Shown here piece after piece: positions 29,183 to 37,658 of a stretch of 64,000 nt of DNA. The notes under the pieces are model-generated. The model saw nothing but the letters and a program-made list of their open reading frames with translations. It made no database searches and was not told the DNA's origin. Numbering within the stretch: position 1 is the stretch's first letter; every line of letters begins with the position of its first letter. Source of the stretch: Limnohabitans sp. Jir72 (lineage in GTDB: Bacteria; Pseudomonadota; Gammaproteobacteria; Burkholderiales; Burkholderiaceae_C). The stretch lies in NCBI RefSeq assembly GCF_003063575.1, contig NZ_NESC01000014.1, positions 1 to 64,000 on the forward strand. Reading direction: 5' to 3'. The translations under genes and the position numbers were made by a program.

Positions 29183-29860
29183 TCAGCGCACCGCCCACCC
29201 TCCCGACATCGGGAACACCTGTCCAACAAAGCAGCTGGCCGCATCGCTGCACAGGTAGGCCACAAAGCGGGCATCTTCTTCGGCCTTGACCAGACGACCC
29301 AGCGGCACTTCGCGCTTGAGGCGTTCCTGAAAGCGCGGGTTGGCCTGCACCTCGGGCGGGAAGTAGGTGGGGTTGTCGACAAAGTTCTGCGCCACGGCAT
29401 TGAGCTGGATGTTGTCCGGGGCCAGCTCCACCCCCGCCGCCTGCACATAGGCCAGTTGCGCGCCGCGCGCCGCGCTGTAGCTGGCCGCGCGCTTCATGCC
29501 GCGCAAGGCCGAGGCGCTGCCCATCACCACGATCTTGCCGCCACCACGGGCCTTCATGCCGGGCACCACCGCCCGCACCAAGCGGGGCAGCGGGTCCACC
29601 ATCACCTCAAACACCTGCCGCCACTCGGCTTCGTCAATTTGCGTGACGGGCGTGGACGGCGCAGGCAGCGCCAGGTTGATGACCAGCGCATCGAGCGGCC
29701 CGGCCGCCTCGATCACGGCCTGCGCGTCATGCGGGTGGGTGAGCAGGCGCTCGTCGGCGATCACTTCGGCGCCGCAGGCCCGCAACGCGTCGCACAGGGC
29801 CGGGCCCATGAAGTCTTTGGCCTGGGTCACCAGGATGCGTTGTCCAGTCAGTGAAGTCAC
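29183..29860 (-). CDS. Probable halohydrin dehalogenase (SDR-fold, S-Y-R triad)
   Basis: This 225-aa Rossmann protein would usually be labelled an SDR oxidoreductase, but it lacks the cofactor motifs TGxxxGxG and NNAG. Instead it has T12-x4-F17-x-G19 (TQAKDFMG), the halohydrin dehalogenase N-terminal motif, and the triad Ser115-x12-Tyr128-x3-Arg132 with Arg in place of the SDR Lys. The C-terminal NPTYFPPE ... NPRF ... VPLGRL ... GQVFPMSGGW segment lines up with the HheC nucleophile-pocket region as I recall it. Such enzymes interconvert beta-halohydrins and epoxides and open epoxides with anions. The start is a GTG with GGAG about 9 bases upstream. It lies 25 bases downstream of gloA. The physiological substrate is unknown. 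Confidence 0.75.
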   Translation of the reverse strand: MTSLTGQRILVTQAKDFMGPALCDALRACGAEVIADERLLTHPHDAQAVIEAAGPLDALVINLALPAPSTPVTQIDEAEWRQVFEVMVDPLPRLVRAVVPGMKARGGGKIVVMGSASALRGMKRAASYSAARGAQLAYVQAAGVELAPDNIQLNAVAQNFVDNPTYFPPEVQANPRFQERLKREVPLGRLVKAEEDARFVAYLCSDAASCFVGQVFPMSGGWAVR

Positions 29861-29885
29861 GCGCTTGTCTCCGGATGCGAAGGGC

Positions 29886-30284
29886 TCACAGCTGGGCGTA
29901 TTCGGCCCGCTGAATCAGCTCGATCTTGTAGCCGTCGGGATCCGTCACAAAGGCAATGACCGTGCTGCCGCCTTTGACGGGGCCGGGTTCGCGGGTCACG
30001 TTGCCGCCAGCGGCTTTGATTTTTTCACAAGCGGCATAGGCATCGGGCACACCCAGAGCGATGTGGCCGTAGGCACTGCCCATCTCGTAGCTTTCCACGC
30101 CCCAGTTGTAGGTCAGTTCAATTTCAGCATGGTCCGGGTTGGTGCCGTAACCGACAAAAGCGAGCGAGTATTTGTACTCCGGGTTTTCCGAGGTGCGTTG
30201 CAGCGTCATGCCCAGCACCTGGGTGTAGAAGTCGATCGCGCGTTGCAGGTTGCCTACGCGCAGCATGGTGTGAAGAAGTCTCAT
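29886..30284 (-). CDS. gloA: Lactoylglutathione lyase (glyoxalase I)
   Basis: GloA converts the methylglyoxal-glutathione hemithioacetal to S-lactoylglutathione. The 132-aa protein has the family's metal and substrate motifs [36 protein letters not shown] and [11 protein letters not shown]. It is upstream of, and apparently co-transcribed with, the halohydrin dehalogenase-like gene. Both enzymes deal with reactive electrophiles. Confidence 0.94.
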   Translation of the reverse strand: MRLLHTMLRVGNLQRAIDFYTQVLGMTLQRTSENPEYKYSLAFVGYGTNPDHAEIELTYNWGVESYEMGSAYGHIALGVPDAYAACEKIKAAGGNVTREPGPVKGGSTVIAFVTDPDGYKIELIQRAEYAQL

Positions 30285-30536
30285 GAGATGGATCCAAGGG
30301 TGAAGAGTTGTTTTTGATCCAAGGCCATTGCAAAGGGCAGGCCTTTGTGGGGACAGCGATGGGGGACTGAGAGGGTCTCAAGCGCGTAGCTTGCCCCATG
30401 GCGCTTGGCGTTGCAATCCCTTGGGCGACGGCATGCATGCCGTCCCCATCCCCAAACCACTCGGCAGACAAAGCACGCTGGCAGATGGTCCACAATCGAC
30501 GGGTCCAATATCGGACTTCATTCAATGGGGATTGCA
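30285..30536. other. Intergenic region between gloA and the VOC protein
   Basis: This 252-base divergent region must contain both promoters. A GGCATGCATGCC palindrome (about 30432-30443) is visible, and nothing else could be assigned. Confidence 0.4.
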
Positions 30537-30914
30537 ATGTTCAGCCATGTCATGGTCGGGGTGAAAGACCTCGAAGCCTCTAAAAAGTTTTACGACGCCG
30601 TGTTGGGCACCTTGGGTCAGGCCCCAGGGGTGGGCAACAACAACCGTTATTTTTACCGCAGTCCCGCCGGTTCGTTTGGCATCACCACGCCCATCAATGG
30701 CGAAGCCGCCAGCGTGGGCAACGGCAGCACCTATGGGTTCAAAGCCACTTCGATCGAGCAAGCCGATGCCTTCCATGCCGCAGGCATTGCCCATGGCGGC
30801 GTGACTTGCGAAGACCCACCCGGTTGGCGTGAAGGCCCTGCAGGCAAGCTCTACCTGGCTTATCTGCGCGACCCGGACGGCCACAAAATCTGCGTCTTGC
30901 ATCGCCCTGGATGA
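30537..30914 (+). CDS. VOC family (glyoxalase-fold) protein
   Basis: This 125-aa protein of the vicinal oxygen chelate superfamily starts MFSHVMVGVKDLEASKKFYDAVLG and ends YLRDPDGHKICVLHRPG, the two beta-alpha-beta modules of the fold. The function may be a lyase, dioxygenase or isomerase. His and Glu metal ligands are only partly conserved, so activity is uncertain. Its stop overlaps the RIO kinase start (ATGA), so expression is coupled. Confidence 0.85.
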   Translation: MFSHVMVGVKDLEASKKFYDAVLGTLGQAPGVGNNNRYFYRSPAGSFGITTPINGEAASVGNGSTYGFKATSIEQADAFHAAGIAHGGVTCEDPPGWREGPAGKLYLAYLRDPDGHKICVLHRPG

Positions 30915-31792
30915 AGGCTCCGCCAAGGCTGCAAACCCTGGTTGACGAGGGTTTGATCGACACCGTGGTCCGCCAGCTCATGAGCGGCAAAGAGGCCATG
31001 GTGTTTGTGGTGCGTTGTGGCGACGAAACCCGCTGCGCCAAGATCTACAAAGAAGCCACCCACCGCAGCTTTCGGCAAGCGGTGGACTACACCGAAAACC
31101 GCAAAGTCAAAAACTCGCGCTCGGCCCGCGCCATGGCCAAAGGCAGCAAGTTTGGCAGGCAAGAGCAAGAAGCTGCTTGGCAAAGCGCCGAGGTGGATGC
31201 GCTCTACCGTCTGGCCGCAGCCGGTGTGCGCGTGCCCCGGCCCTTCAACTTTTTTGACGGCGTGCTGCTCATGGAGCTGGTGACCGACGCGCACGGCGAC
31301 GCCGCCCCGCGCCTGAACGATGTGGCCTTCACGCCAGATCAAGCCCTGCAGCACCACGCCACCTTGATTGGCGAAGTGGTGCGCATGCTGTGCGCGGGTG
31401 TGGTGCACGGTGATTTGTCGGAGTTCAACATCTTGCTGGCGCACATGCCCGGTGAGGGCGATCAGCCGGGTGTGGACGAGCCGGTCATCATCGACTTGCC
31501 GCAGGCCGTGGACGCTGCTGGCAACAACCACGCCCAGCGCATGCTGCTGCGCGATGTGGCCAACCTGCGCGACTACTTCGGGCAATATGCGCCCGCACTG
31601 CTCAAGACCGACTACGGCCCTGAAATCTGGAGCCTCTACCAGGCCGGATTGCTCAGCAACGAGACCCCGCTGACGGGGCATTTTGAGCGCTCCACCGCCG
31701 ATGTGGACATGGCTGCTGTGTTGCGTGAGATCGACGATGCGCGTGACGAAGAAGCCGCTCGCCGATTGCGCATGGCCACGCCAGCGGTTTGA
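30911..31792 (+). CDS. RIO1-like serine/threonine kinase
   Basis: This 293-aa RIO-family protein kinase-like protein has a Gly-rich/anchor loop GKEAMVFVVRCGDETRCAKIYK with the ATP-contact Lys, a HGDLSEFNIL catalytic loop and a metal-binding IDLPQAVD (DFG equivalent). RIO kinases act in ribosome maturation in archaea and eukaryotes. The role of the bacterial version is unproved. It sits between a VOC protein and a DTW protein, sharing overlapping stops and starts on both sides. Confidence 0.9.
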   Translation: MKAPPRLQTLVDEGLIDTVVRQLMSGKEAMVFVVRCGDETRCAKIYKEATHRSFRQAVDYTENRKVKNSRSARAMAKGSKFGRQEQEAAWQSAEVDALYRLAAAGVRVPRPFNFFDGVLLMELVTDAHGDAAPRLNDVAFTPDQALQHHATLIGEVVRMLCAGVVHGDLSEFNILLAHMPGEGDQPGVDEPVIIDLPQAVDAAGNNHAQRMLLRDVANLRDYFGQYAPALLKTDYGPEIWSLYQAGLLSNETPLTGHFERSTADVDMAAVLREIDDARDEEAARRLRMATPAV

Positions 31793-32562
31793 TGGGAAAT
31801 GATCGTTTGAAAACGCCCCATGCCGTCTCACGTCTGCGCACCGAGCGACTGGCTCGAAGCGCCAAGCCCTTCATGGCCCGTGGCGGCATCAAAGGCGAGC
31901 GTTGCCCCGGCTGCCGCCTGGTGCCCAGCCACTGCATCTGTGCGCTGAGCCCCGAGCTGCCCACGCAAGCGGGCATGTGTTTGCTCATGGCCGACATCGA
32001 GCCCCTCAAGCCCAGCAACACCGGCTGGCTGATCGCCGATGTGGTGCAAGACACCTTCGCCTTTGGCTGGGCACGCACAGAGGTCGACCCGGCCTTGCTG
32101 GCGCTGCTGGCCGATCCGCAATGGCAAGCCTTTGTGGTGTTTCCGGGCGAATTTGTGGCCAGCGAGCGGGTGGTGCACGAGCTGCCGGTTTTGCCCGAAG
32201 GTCGGCGCCCCTTGTTCGTCATGCTCGACGCCACCTGGCCCGAAGCCCGCAAGATGTTTCGCAAAAGCCCGTACCTGAACCATTTGCCTGTGCTCAGTTT
32301 GAAGCCTGAACAACTGTCACGCTACCAGCTGCGCCGCTCAAGACGGGACGACCATTTGTGCACCAGCGAAGTGGCATCGCTGTGCCTGGAATTGACAGGC
32401 GAGTCCCAAGCCGCCCAGACTTTGCAGGCCTATCTGGACGTGTACACGCACCATTACTTGCAAGCCAAGCACCAGTTGCCGCCCGACCTGCAAGGGGTAG
32501 CGCACGCCCAATGGCGTGCAGTCAGAAGAGAGATGGCACCAACGACCTTGCCTGAACTTTGA
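31792..32562 (+). CDS. DTW domain protein, probable tRNA-uridine aminocarboxypropyltransferase
   Basis: This 256-aa protein has an N-terminal zinc-type CPGCRLVPSHCICA and the DTW-motif region DATWPEARKMFRKSP, followed by SRYQLRRSRRDDHLCTSE. The TapT/DTWD family adds a 3-amino-3-carboxypropyl group from SAM to a tRNA uridine (acp3U). The ATG at 31792 shares a base with the RIO kinase stop, so an upstream TTG is not needed. It is longer than E. coli TapT at the C-terminus. Confidence 0.88.
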   Translation: MGNDRLKTPHAVSRLRTERLARSAKPFMARGGIKGERCPGCRLVPSHCICALSPELPTQAGMCLLMADIEPLKPSNTGWLIADVVQDTFAFGWARTEVDPALLALLADPQWQAFVVFPGEFVASERVVHELPVLPEGRRPLFVMLDATWPEARKMFRKSPYLNHLPVLSLKPEQLSRYQLRRSRRDDHLCTSEVASLCLELTGESQAAQTLQAYLDVYTHHYLQAKHQLPPDLQGVAHAQWRAVRREMAPTTLPEL

Positions 32563-32607
32563 GGCCATGCACCGTGCCCTGCACGAAGGGTGGCATGGCG
32601 TGCCGGC

Positions 32608-33159
32608 TCAGGCAGCTGTTTTGCCCGGCATTTCAAAAACCAGACAGGCCGTGCTGGCATGGGCGTACAGCGTGCCATCGGGCCCGACCAGCCGGGCTTC
32701 GGCGGTGGCCAGTTGGCGGCCGCAGTGCACCACTTGGCCAATGGCCCGCACGCGCTGCACTTTGGGGGTGAGGGCTTTGACCAGCTTCACGCTCAGGTCG
32801 GCCGTGGTGTAGCCCCGACCCGGGGGCATCATGGTGTGCACGGCGCAGCCCAGCGCCGAGTCGAGCAAGGTGGCAAACCAGCCGCCGTGCACCGTGCCCA
32901 GCGGGTTCATGTGGTCCAGCCCGGGCGCGCCCTGAAAGATGGCTTGGCCTTCACTCACGTCCACCAGCACAAAGTTCAAAGTCTTGGCGATGCTGGCATA
33001 CGGCAACTCGCCTGCAAGGAGACCCTGCATCACTTGAAGGCCGGTTTTGCCCTCAATTTGCGCACGCGTGGCCACGCCGGGGCCAGCGCCTGCGTCCATG
33101 CGGGCACGGATCACGCGCTCTTCTTCGATCCAGCGGTCAAGCTGCGACGGGGTGGTCAT
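32608..33159 (-). CDS. PaaI-family hotdog thioesterase
   Basis: This 183-aa hotdog-fold acyl-CoA thioesterase has the active-site segment HMNPLGTVHGGWFATLLDSALGCAV and the strand TTADLSVKLVKALTP. PaaI-like enzymes cleave aryl- or acyl-CoA to free CoA. The ATG at 33159 overlaps the 3' end of the upstream VirK/YbjX gene by 23 bases, so the two are probably co-expressed. Confidence 0.87.
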   Translation of the reverse strand: MTTPSQLDRWIEEERVIRARMDAGAGPGVATRAQIEGKTGLQVMQGLLAGELPYASIAKTLNFVLVDVSEGQAIFQGAPGLDHMNPLGTVHGGWFATLLDSALGCAVHTMMPPGRGYTTADLSVKLVKALTPKVQRVRAIGQVVHCGRQLATAEARLVGPDGTLYAHASTACLVFEMPGKTAA

Positions 33160-34030
33160 CTCGGTGTTCCTCAAAGTAGGTTTTCAAACCGGCATACATG
33201 TCGTTCAGTAAGGTTTGTTTGCGTTTGGCTTCGGCCCGTTTTTTGGAGGCGATCTCGCTCAGGTCGATGTCTTTTTCGCCCAGAGGCGCGATCTCGTAAA
33301 AACCATCACTGGCCAATTGCGCACCGGCCTCGGTCCAAGTTTTGTCGTAGTTGGCGGTGATGCGCCAACGTCGCCAAAGGTTCAGGGCCACACGGTTTTT
33401 GTTGGACACCATGCGCACCGATGTGCAACCCAAAATAAAAGCCACATGGCGTGCGGCGTGCAGCATCACGTTGACCGGACGCAGGGCATGCAGGTCGGTG
33501 GTGGCCTGGCGCACCCACTGCTGGGCGTCGTCGCGTGAGGTGCCTTGCAGACGACCGATCACCATCACCAAGCGATCCTGGTGTTTTTGCAAAGTGAAGT
33601 TGAGCTCAAACAAGGTCTCGTTCTTGTAGATGAGGTTCAAGCAATACTCGCCCTCGCGTTGGCCTTGCCAGCCTGCGCTCAGATCAATGCGAAACTCTTC
33701 GCCGCTTTTCGTTGGGCCTCGGTAGAGCGTGAATTTGTCCAACAATCCTTGGGACGTCAGCGTGGTCAGCCCGAGTTCTTTGACCAAGTTGTAATGCGCG
33801 ATCAAGGTGTCCACACGCTGACCGCAACTGAGCCCATCGCAAAGATACGGGCGCAAGATTTTGGTGAACAGTTTGGGCTGACGCATCAACCCTGCTGTCA
33901 AAAACGGGTGGTCAGCGATGTAATTCAACCAACGGGCAGTGGCTTGTGGATAGACCCAGCGGCCAACGCGTATCTTGAGCAGATCCTTGGTTTTGTAATG
34001 GGGGCTGGATCTGTAATCGGGCAAGGACAT
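33137..34030 (-). CDS. VirK/YbjX family protein (DUF535)
   Basis: This 297-aa soluble protein of the DUF535 family contains RQPKLFTKILRPYL, LDKFTLYRG, the GEYCLNLIYKNETLFELNFTL core and the QGTSRDDAQQWVRQATTDLHALRP segment typical of VirK/YbjX. Family members affect envelope and polymyxin resistance in enterics, but the mechanism is unknown. It has no signal peptide. Confidence 0.85.
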   Translation of the reverse strand: MSLPDYRSSPHYKTKDLLKIRVGRWVYPQATARWLNYIADHPFLTAGLMRQPKLFTKILRPYLCDGLSCGQRVDTLIAHYNLVKELGLTTLTSQGLLDKFTLYRGPTKSGEEFRIDLSAGWQGQREGEYCLNLIYKNETLFELNFTLQKHQDRLVMVIGRLQGTSRDDAQQWVRQATTDLHALRPVNVMLHAARHVAFILGCTSVRMVSNKNRVALNLWRRWRITANYDKTWTEAGAQLASDGFYEIAPLGEKDIDLSEIASKKRAEAKRKQTLLNDMYAGLKTYFEEHRDDHPVAA

Positions 34031-34094
34031 GGGCAGGGCAGGTGAAGCGGACTGCTGATTTTAGGGCTTCACCGGGATGCCCATGTCACCTCCT

Positions 34095-34991
34095 TCATTT
34101 CAAGGCGTCGGTCATCACGAAGTTGTATTCCAGCGTGAAGAAGTCCCGGTCCATGACTTTGCCTTCCGGTGCCGAGCCCGGGGTTTGAGGCTTGAAGTCT
34201 GCAATCAAGGAGGGGCGAACGCCAAACACGGCATCGCTGTAGAGGTTCTTGCTGGTGCGGTCAAAGATGTGGGTGATCAGTGGGCGCTGGCCAGGGGCCT
34301 GAATGCGGAAGTGCAAATGCGCAGGGCGCCAGCTTCTTCCAGTGGTGGCCTGGAGCATCTGGATGGCGGTGCCGTCTTGCGGGACAGGATAGTCCACAGG
34401 CAACACGGACCAGAAGCTGTAGCGCCCATCGGCGCCCGTGGTCAGCACCGCACGCGCCCAGGGGCCGTTTTCTTCAATGCCGTCTTGCACGTCGTACAAG
34501 CCCCGGTCGTCCGAATGCCAGACATCGATCACGGCATTCGCCACGGGTTGGCCGTGGATGTCCAGGATCTGGCCTTGGGCATACATGGGGGTGCCAGCTG
34601 CACCGGCGCTGATGTCTTCGCCCATGGCGAAATGCGGTGCGTTTTCCAGCAGGAAGGGACCGACCAGTGTGGGTTCTGTGGCGTGTTCAGGGCGGGGGTA
34701 GTCTTGCGTCACGGTCAGCATGGACAGGCCAAAGGCGTCCGAGAAGATCATGAATTCGTTGCGGCCCGGCGAGCACCATTTGCCGGTCTCCTCCAGAAAG
34801 CTCATCGCGAAAGCCCATTCCTCGGCGGTGAGTTTGACCTCTTTGGCAAAGCTGTGGATGTGCTTGATCAAGGACAGCATCAGCTCACGCAGGCGAGGGT
34901 CGGGCGTTTTGGCGTAACGCGCCAGCACCTCTTCGGTGATCAGGTGCAAAGCGTCGTAGCGGTGTTCGGTGGTGTTGGGTGTATCGCTCAT
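34095..34991 (-). CDS. Intradiol ring-cleavage dioxygenase, hydroxyquinol 1,2-dioxygenase-like
   Basis: This 298-aa Fe(III) dioxygenase has the N-terminal helical dimer domain (HRYDALHLITEEVLARYAKT) and catalytic core. Iron ligands are seen as Tyr in DDRGLYDVQ, Tyr in YSFWSVLPVDYPVPQDG, and two His in RPAHLHFRI. Length and the N-terminus favour hydroxyquinol or catechol 1,2-dioxygenase over protocatechuate dioxygenase. It opens the ring to a (hydroxy)muconate. It is the last gene of a three-gene operon with a CoA ligase and a citryl-CoA lyase-like gene. Confidence 0.85.
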   Translation of the reverse strand: MSDTPNTTEHRYDALHLITEEVLARYAKTPDPRLRELMLSLIKHIHSFAKEVKLTAEEWAFAMSFLEETGKWCSPGRNEFMIFSDAFGLSMLTVTQDYPRPEHATEPTLVGPFLLENAPHFAMGEDISAGAAGTPMYAQGQILDIHGQPVANAVIDVWHSDDRGLYDVQDGIEENGPWARAVLTTGADGRYSFWSVLPVDYPVPQDGTAIQMLQATTGRSWRPAHLHFRIQAPGQRPLITHIFDRTSKNLYSDAVFGVRPSLIADFKPQTPGSAPEGKVMDRDFFTLEYNFVMTDALK

Positions 34992-35002
34992 GGTGGTACT
35001 TC

Positions 35003-36619
35003 CTAGGATGAAAAATCGGTGGCCTGGCGGCGCAAGTTGTCTGCGGGTTTGAGTCTGAATTTGGCGATCTTCATGGAGCCGGTGTGCGGCAGACTGTCGA
35101 CCATGACGATGTAGCGGGGGCGCTTGATGGGCGACAGGTGCACCTTTGCATAGGCATGCACCGCTTCGGGCGTGATGGTGGTACCGGGGCGTGGCACCAC
35201 GGCCAACAAAATTTCTTCTTCGCCCAGCTCAGAGGCCACGCCAATCGATGCGCATTCGAGGATATCCGGGTGGCTGCCAATGGCCGAATCGATCTCGGCG
35301 CCCGAGATGTTTTCGCCTCGGCGGCGGATGATGTCTTTCTTGCGGGTGAAGAAAAACAAAAAATCATCGGCATCGCGGCGCACCAGATCGCCAGTGAGGA
35401 ACCAGCCGTCTTTGAAGCTGGCCGCGGTTTGCTCGGGGTCTTTGAAGTAGCCCTGCATCAGGGTGGGTGTCTTGACCGCCAGCTCACCCACTTCGCCCAT
35501 GGGCAGCTCCTGGCCGTCCTCATCGATCACCCGCACTTGTGGCCGTTCAATGGCCGGATCGGGGTGCGGCGAGATGCAGCCCATGCTGCCCAATTTGTGC
35601 GGGCCCATGAAGGGGTTGCTCAGCACGCCGGGGATTTCGGTCATGCCATAGCACTCGATCAGCACCGGCACATGAAAGCGCTGCTGGAAAGTGTCCAGCA
35701 AATCGCGGTTCAAAGGTGCCAAAAACATCTTGCGCAGGCTGTGTTGGGGGGCGAATTCTTCGATCGGCCTGCGCGCCAAAATGGCCGCTGCGGACATGAT
35801 CACATTGACTTCGGTGGCGCGGGTCTCGGCGGCCTGTTGCCAGAAGGTGGATGCCGAAAAGCGGCGGATCAAAATCAAGGTGCCACCACAAGCCATGGCG
35901 CCGCCCAGCGAATACATCAGGGCATTGATGTGGAACAGCGGCAGCACGCACATCAACCGCTCATCGGGCTGCAGGTACATGCGGTGCACAAACGCTTCGG
36001 CCGTGAGCAAATAGCTGCGTTGACTGTGCATCACTCCCTTGGGGAAACCGGTGGTCCCCGAGGTGTAGATGATCATGCAGGTGCTGTCGGCCGTGCCTGC
36101 GTGCGTGTGCTTGTCTGGGGTGCAGTCTTGCCACTGATGCAGCAAAGAGATTTCTCCGCCGGGCTGGTCGTGCTCGATCACCACTTGCCAAGGCACAGCT
36201 TTCATTTGGCATGTGGCCTCTTGCACTTTGTTCAGCGCTTCGGGCGAGCAGATGACGCCGCGCACGCCCGCATGCTCAAAAATGTATTGGGCTTCGCGTG
36301 CTTCAAATTCGGGGTTGCAGGGCACCAAGATGGCGCCCACGCGTGCGCAGGCGATGAGCAAGACCACCGTCGCTGGATGGTTGTAGGCCATCAGCCCGAT
36401 GCGCTCGCCCGCGTGAATGCCTCGGGCCAGCAGCCAAGCCACGGCGCGGTCGGCTTGTTCGGCGCACGCTTGCCAGGTCATCGCTGTGCCCTGGTACTCG
36501 ACCATGGGTTGCGTGCTCAATCGGCGAAGCCGTGCCTGAAAGAATTGATCGATCGAGAAGTCGTGCGCATCAAATTGGCGCAGCACTTCCAAAGGCGTCA
36601 TGAGCGTTGTTGCGGTCAT
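35003..36619 (-). CDS. AMP-forming acyl-CoA synthetase/ligase
   Basis: This 538-aa ANL-superfamily ligase activates a carboxylate to its acyl-CoA via an acyl-AMP. The P-loop-like motif is IIYTSGTTGFPKGVMHSQ, the aromatic/adenine motif is ECYGMTEIPG, and the hinge Asp is in GWFLTGDLVRRD. The C-terminal Lys loop is HTGSMKIAKFRL, where SMK replaces the common SGK. The ATG at 36619 is preferred to a TTG at 36628. The dioxygenase gene follows after 11 bases. The substrate is unknown. Confidence 0.88.
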   Translation of the reverse strand: MTATTLMTPLEVLRQFDAHDFSIDQFFQARLRRLSTQPMVEYQGTAMTWQACAEQADRAVAWLLARGIHAGERIGLMAYNHPATVVLLIACARVGAILVPCNPEFEAREAQYIFEHAGVRGVICSPEALNKVQEATCQMKAVPWQVVIEHDQPGGEISLLHQWQDCTPDKHTHAGTADSTCMIIYTSGTTGFPKGVMHSQRSYLLTAEAFVHRMYLQPDERLMCVLPLFHINALMYSLGGAMACGGTLILIRRFSASTFWQQAAETRATEVNVIMSAAAILARRPIEEFAPQHSLRKMFLAPLNRDLLDTFQQRFHVPVLIECYGMTEIPGVLSNPFMGPHKLGSMGCISPHPDPAIERPQVRVIDEDGQELPMGEVGELAVKTPTLMQGYFKDPEQTAASFKDGWFLTGDLVRRDADDFLFFFTRKKDIIRRRGENISGAEIDSAIGSHPDILECASIGVASELGEEEILLAVVPRPGTTITPEAVHAYAKVHLSPIKRPRYIVMVDSLPHTGSMKIAKFRLKPADNLRRQATDFSS

Positions 36620-36635
36620 GGTGTCCAACCCTTGT

Positions 36636-37445
36636 TCAACGGGCCACGGGTGGGCCGTCGTAGGTCATGGCGTGCTCGGCCGCACTGGCGAGTTTGAAGC
36701 CGATGGGTCGGGTTTGCTCTTCCAGAATGTGCGCCACCAGCGAAGCGGTGCGGGCCAGCAAAGGAATGCCTTTGAGCGCACCGGCCGGGTAGCCCGCGTC
36801 CAGCAACACGGCTGGAATGGCCGCCGACACGTTCATGGGGAAGGGCCTGCCATACACGCCCTCGACTTGCGAGGCGAGCGCCTCGAGGGCGCGCACATGC
36901 GCACCTGCCACACCCCATTGCCGGGCCAGTTCGATCAGTTTGGTGGCGCGTGGATCGCCGAGTTTGTGCACCGGGTGCCCAAAGCCGGGCAGGGCTTGCT
37001 TGGCGGCGCGAAAGGCTTGCAGGCGTTCGCGCGCCACATCTTCTAACGATTGTCCTTGTTGCGTTGATTGGGCGAGCATCTCGATCAAAAGATGTCCGGC
37101 TGTCTCAGAGGCCCCCAAAATCACCGGACCGCAACCCAGCAGGCCTGCAGCTACGGCGCCTTGCACCGATTCGGGCGCTGCGGCCAGGGTCATGCGTGCG
37201 GCTTGAACCGAAGGCACCAGACCGTGCTCGGCCAAGGACACCATGGTGGCATCGGCCACGCGCACGAGGTTGTCGCTGGGCGTTTCGCCCGTCAACAAAA
37301 AAAGGAAATAGGCGGTGAACGATTGCTGGCCAATCACATCGCGGCAGAGGTCTTTGCCGCGCACCACAATCCGGTCCACTTCGGCAATCGCCATGTGCGT
37401 GGAGCCCGAGGGCGTGAAGGCGCTGGAGGCGGGGGAGTTGCTCAT
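36636..37445 (-). CDS. Citryl-CoA lyase/citrate synthase-like protein
   Basis: This 269-aa protein matches the small-form citrate synthase fold (citryl-CoA lyase type). It lacks the N-terminal part of housekeeping citrate synthase but keeps SFTAYFLFLLTGETPS, the active-site region PGFGHPVHKLGDPRATKL and FPMNVSAAIPAVLLDAG. Such enzymes cleave or condense 3-hydroxy-3-carboxy-acyl-CoAs. It is the first gene of the operon with the CoA ligase and dioxygenase, so it may act on a CoA thioester formed there. That link is inference. Confidence 0.75.
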   Translation of the reverse strand: MSNSPASSAFTPSGSTHMAIAEVDRIVVRGKDLCRDVIGQQSFTAYFLFLLTGETPSDNLVRVADATMVSLAEHGLVPSVQAARMTLAAAPESVQGAVAAGLLGCGPVILGASETAGHLLIEMLAQSTQQGQSLEDVARERLQAFRAAKQALPGFGHPVHKLGDPRATKLIELARQWGVAGAHVRALEALASQVEGVYGRPFPMNVSAAIPAVLLDAGYPAGALKGIPLLARTASLVAHILEEQTRPIGFKLASAAEHAMTYDGPPVAR

Positions 37446-37658
37446 GGTCAATGGCTCTGTGAAATATAAAAAGTGCAAATGAAGGTGTTGTGTCAACACG
37501 CACCGTGCATGTCACTGTGAAGCGCATGACCGCAAGTTCGCAAGCGCTTTGGCGACAGCGCCTCAAGGGGTTATTCCCAATGAGCGGATGTGCGTTGGCT
37601 TCCATAATGGATTTTCAAGTTTTGCGATTTTCATCAACAAAGTTCTGAGGAATCAACC
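37446..37658. promoter_or_regulatory. Divergent promoter region with a perfect inverted repeat
   Basis: GTGTTG-TGT-CAACAC (37485-37499) is a perfect 6-bp inverted repeat 40 bases from the leftward operon's ATG. It is a candidate operator shared by the catabolic operon and the Liv-type ABC genes. No regulator gene is adjacent. Confidence 0.45.

Noticed and set aside
29183..29860. Ordinary SDR oxidoreductase
   Set aside because: The cofactor-binding Gly motif and NNAG are missing and the catalytic Lys is Arg, so NAD(P)-dependent oxidation is unlikely.
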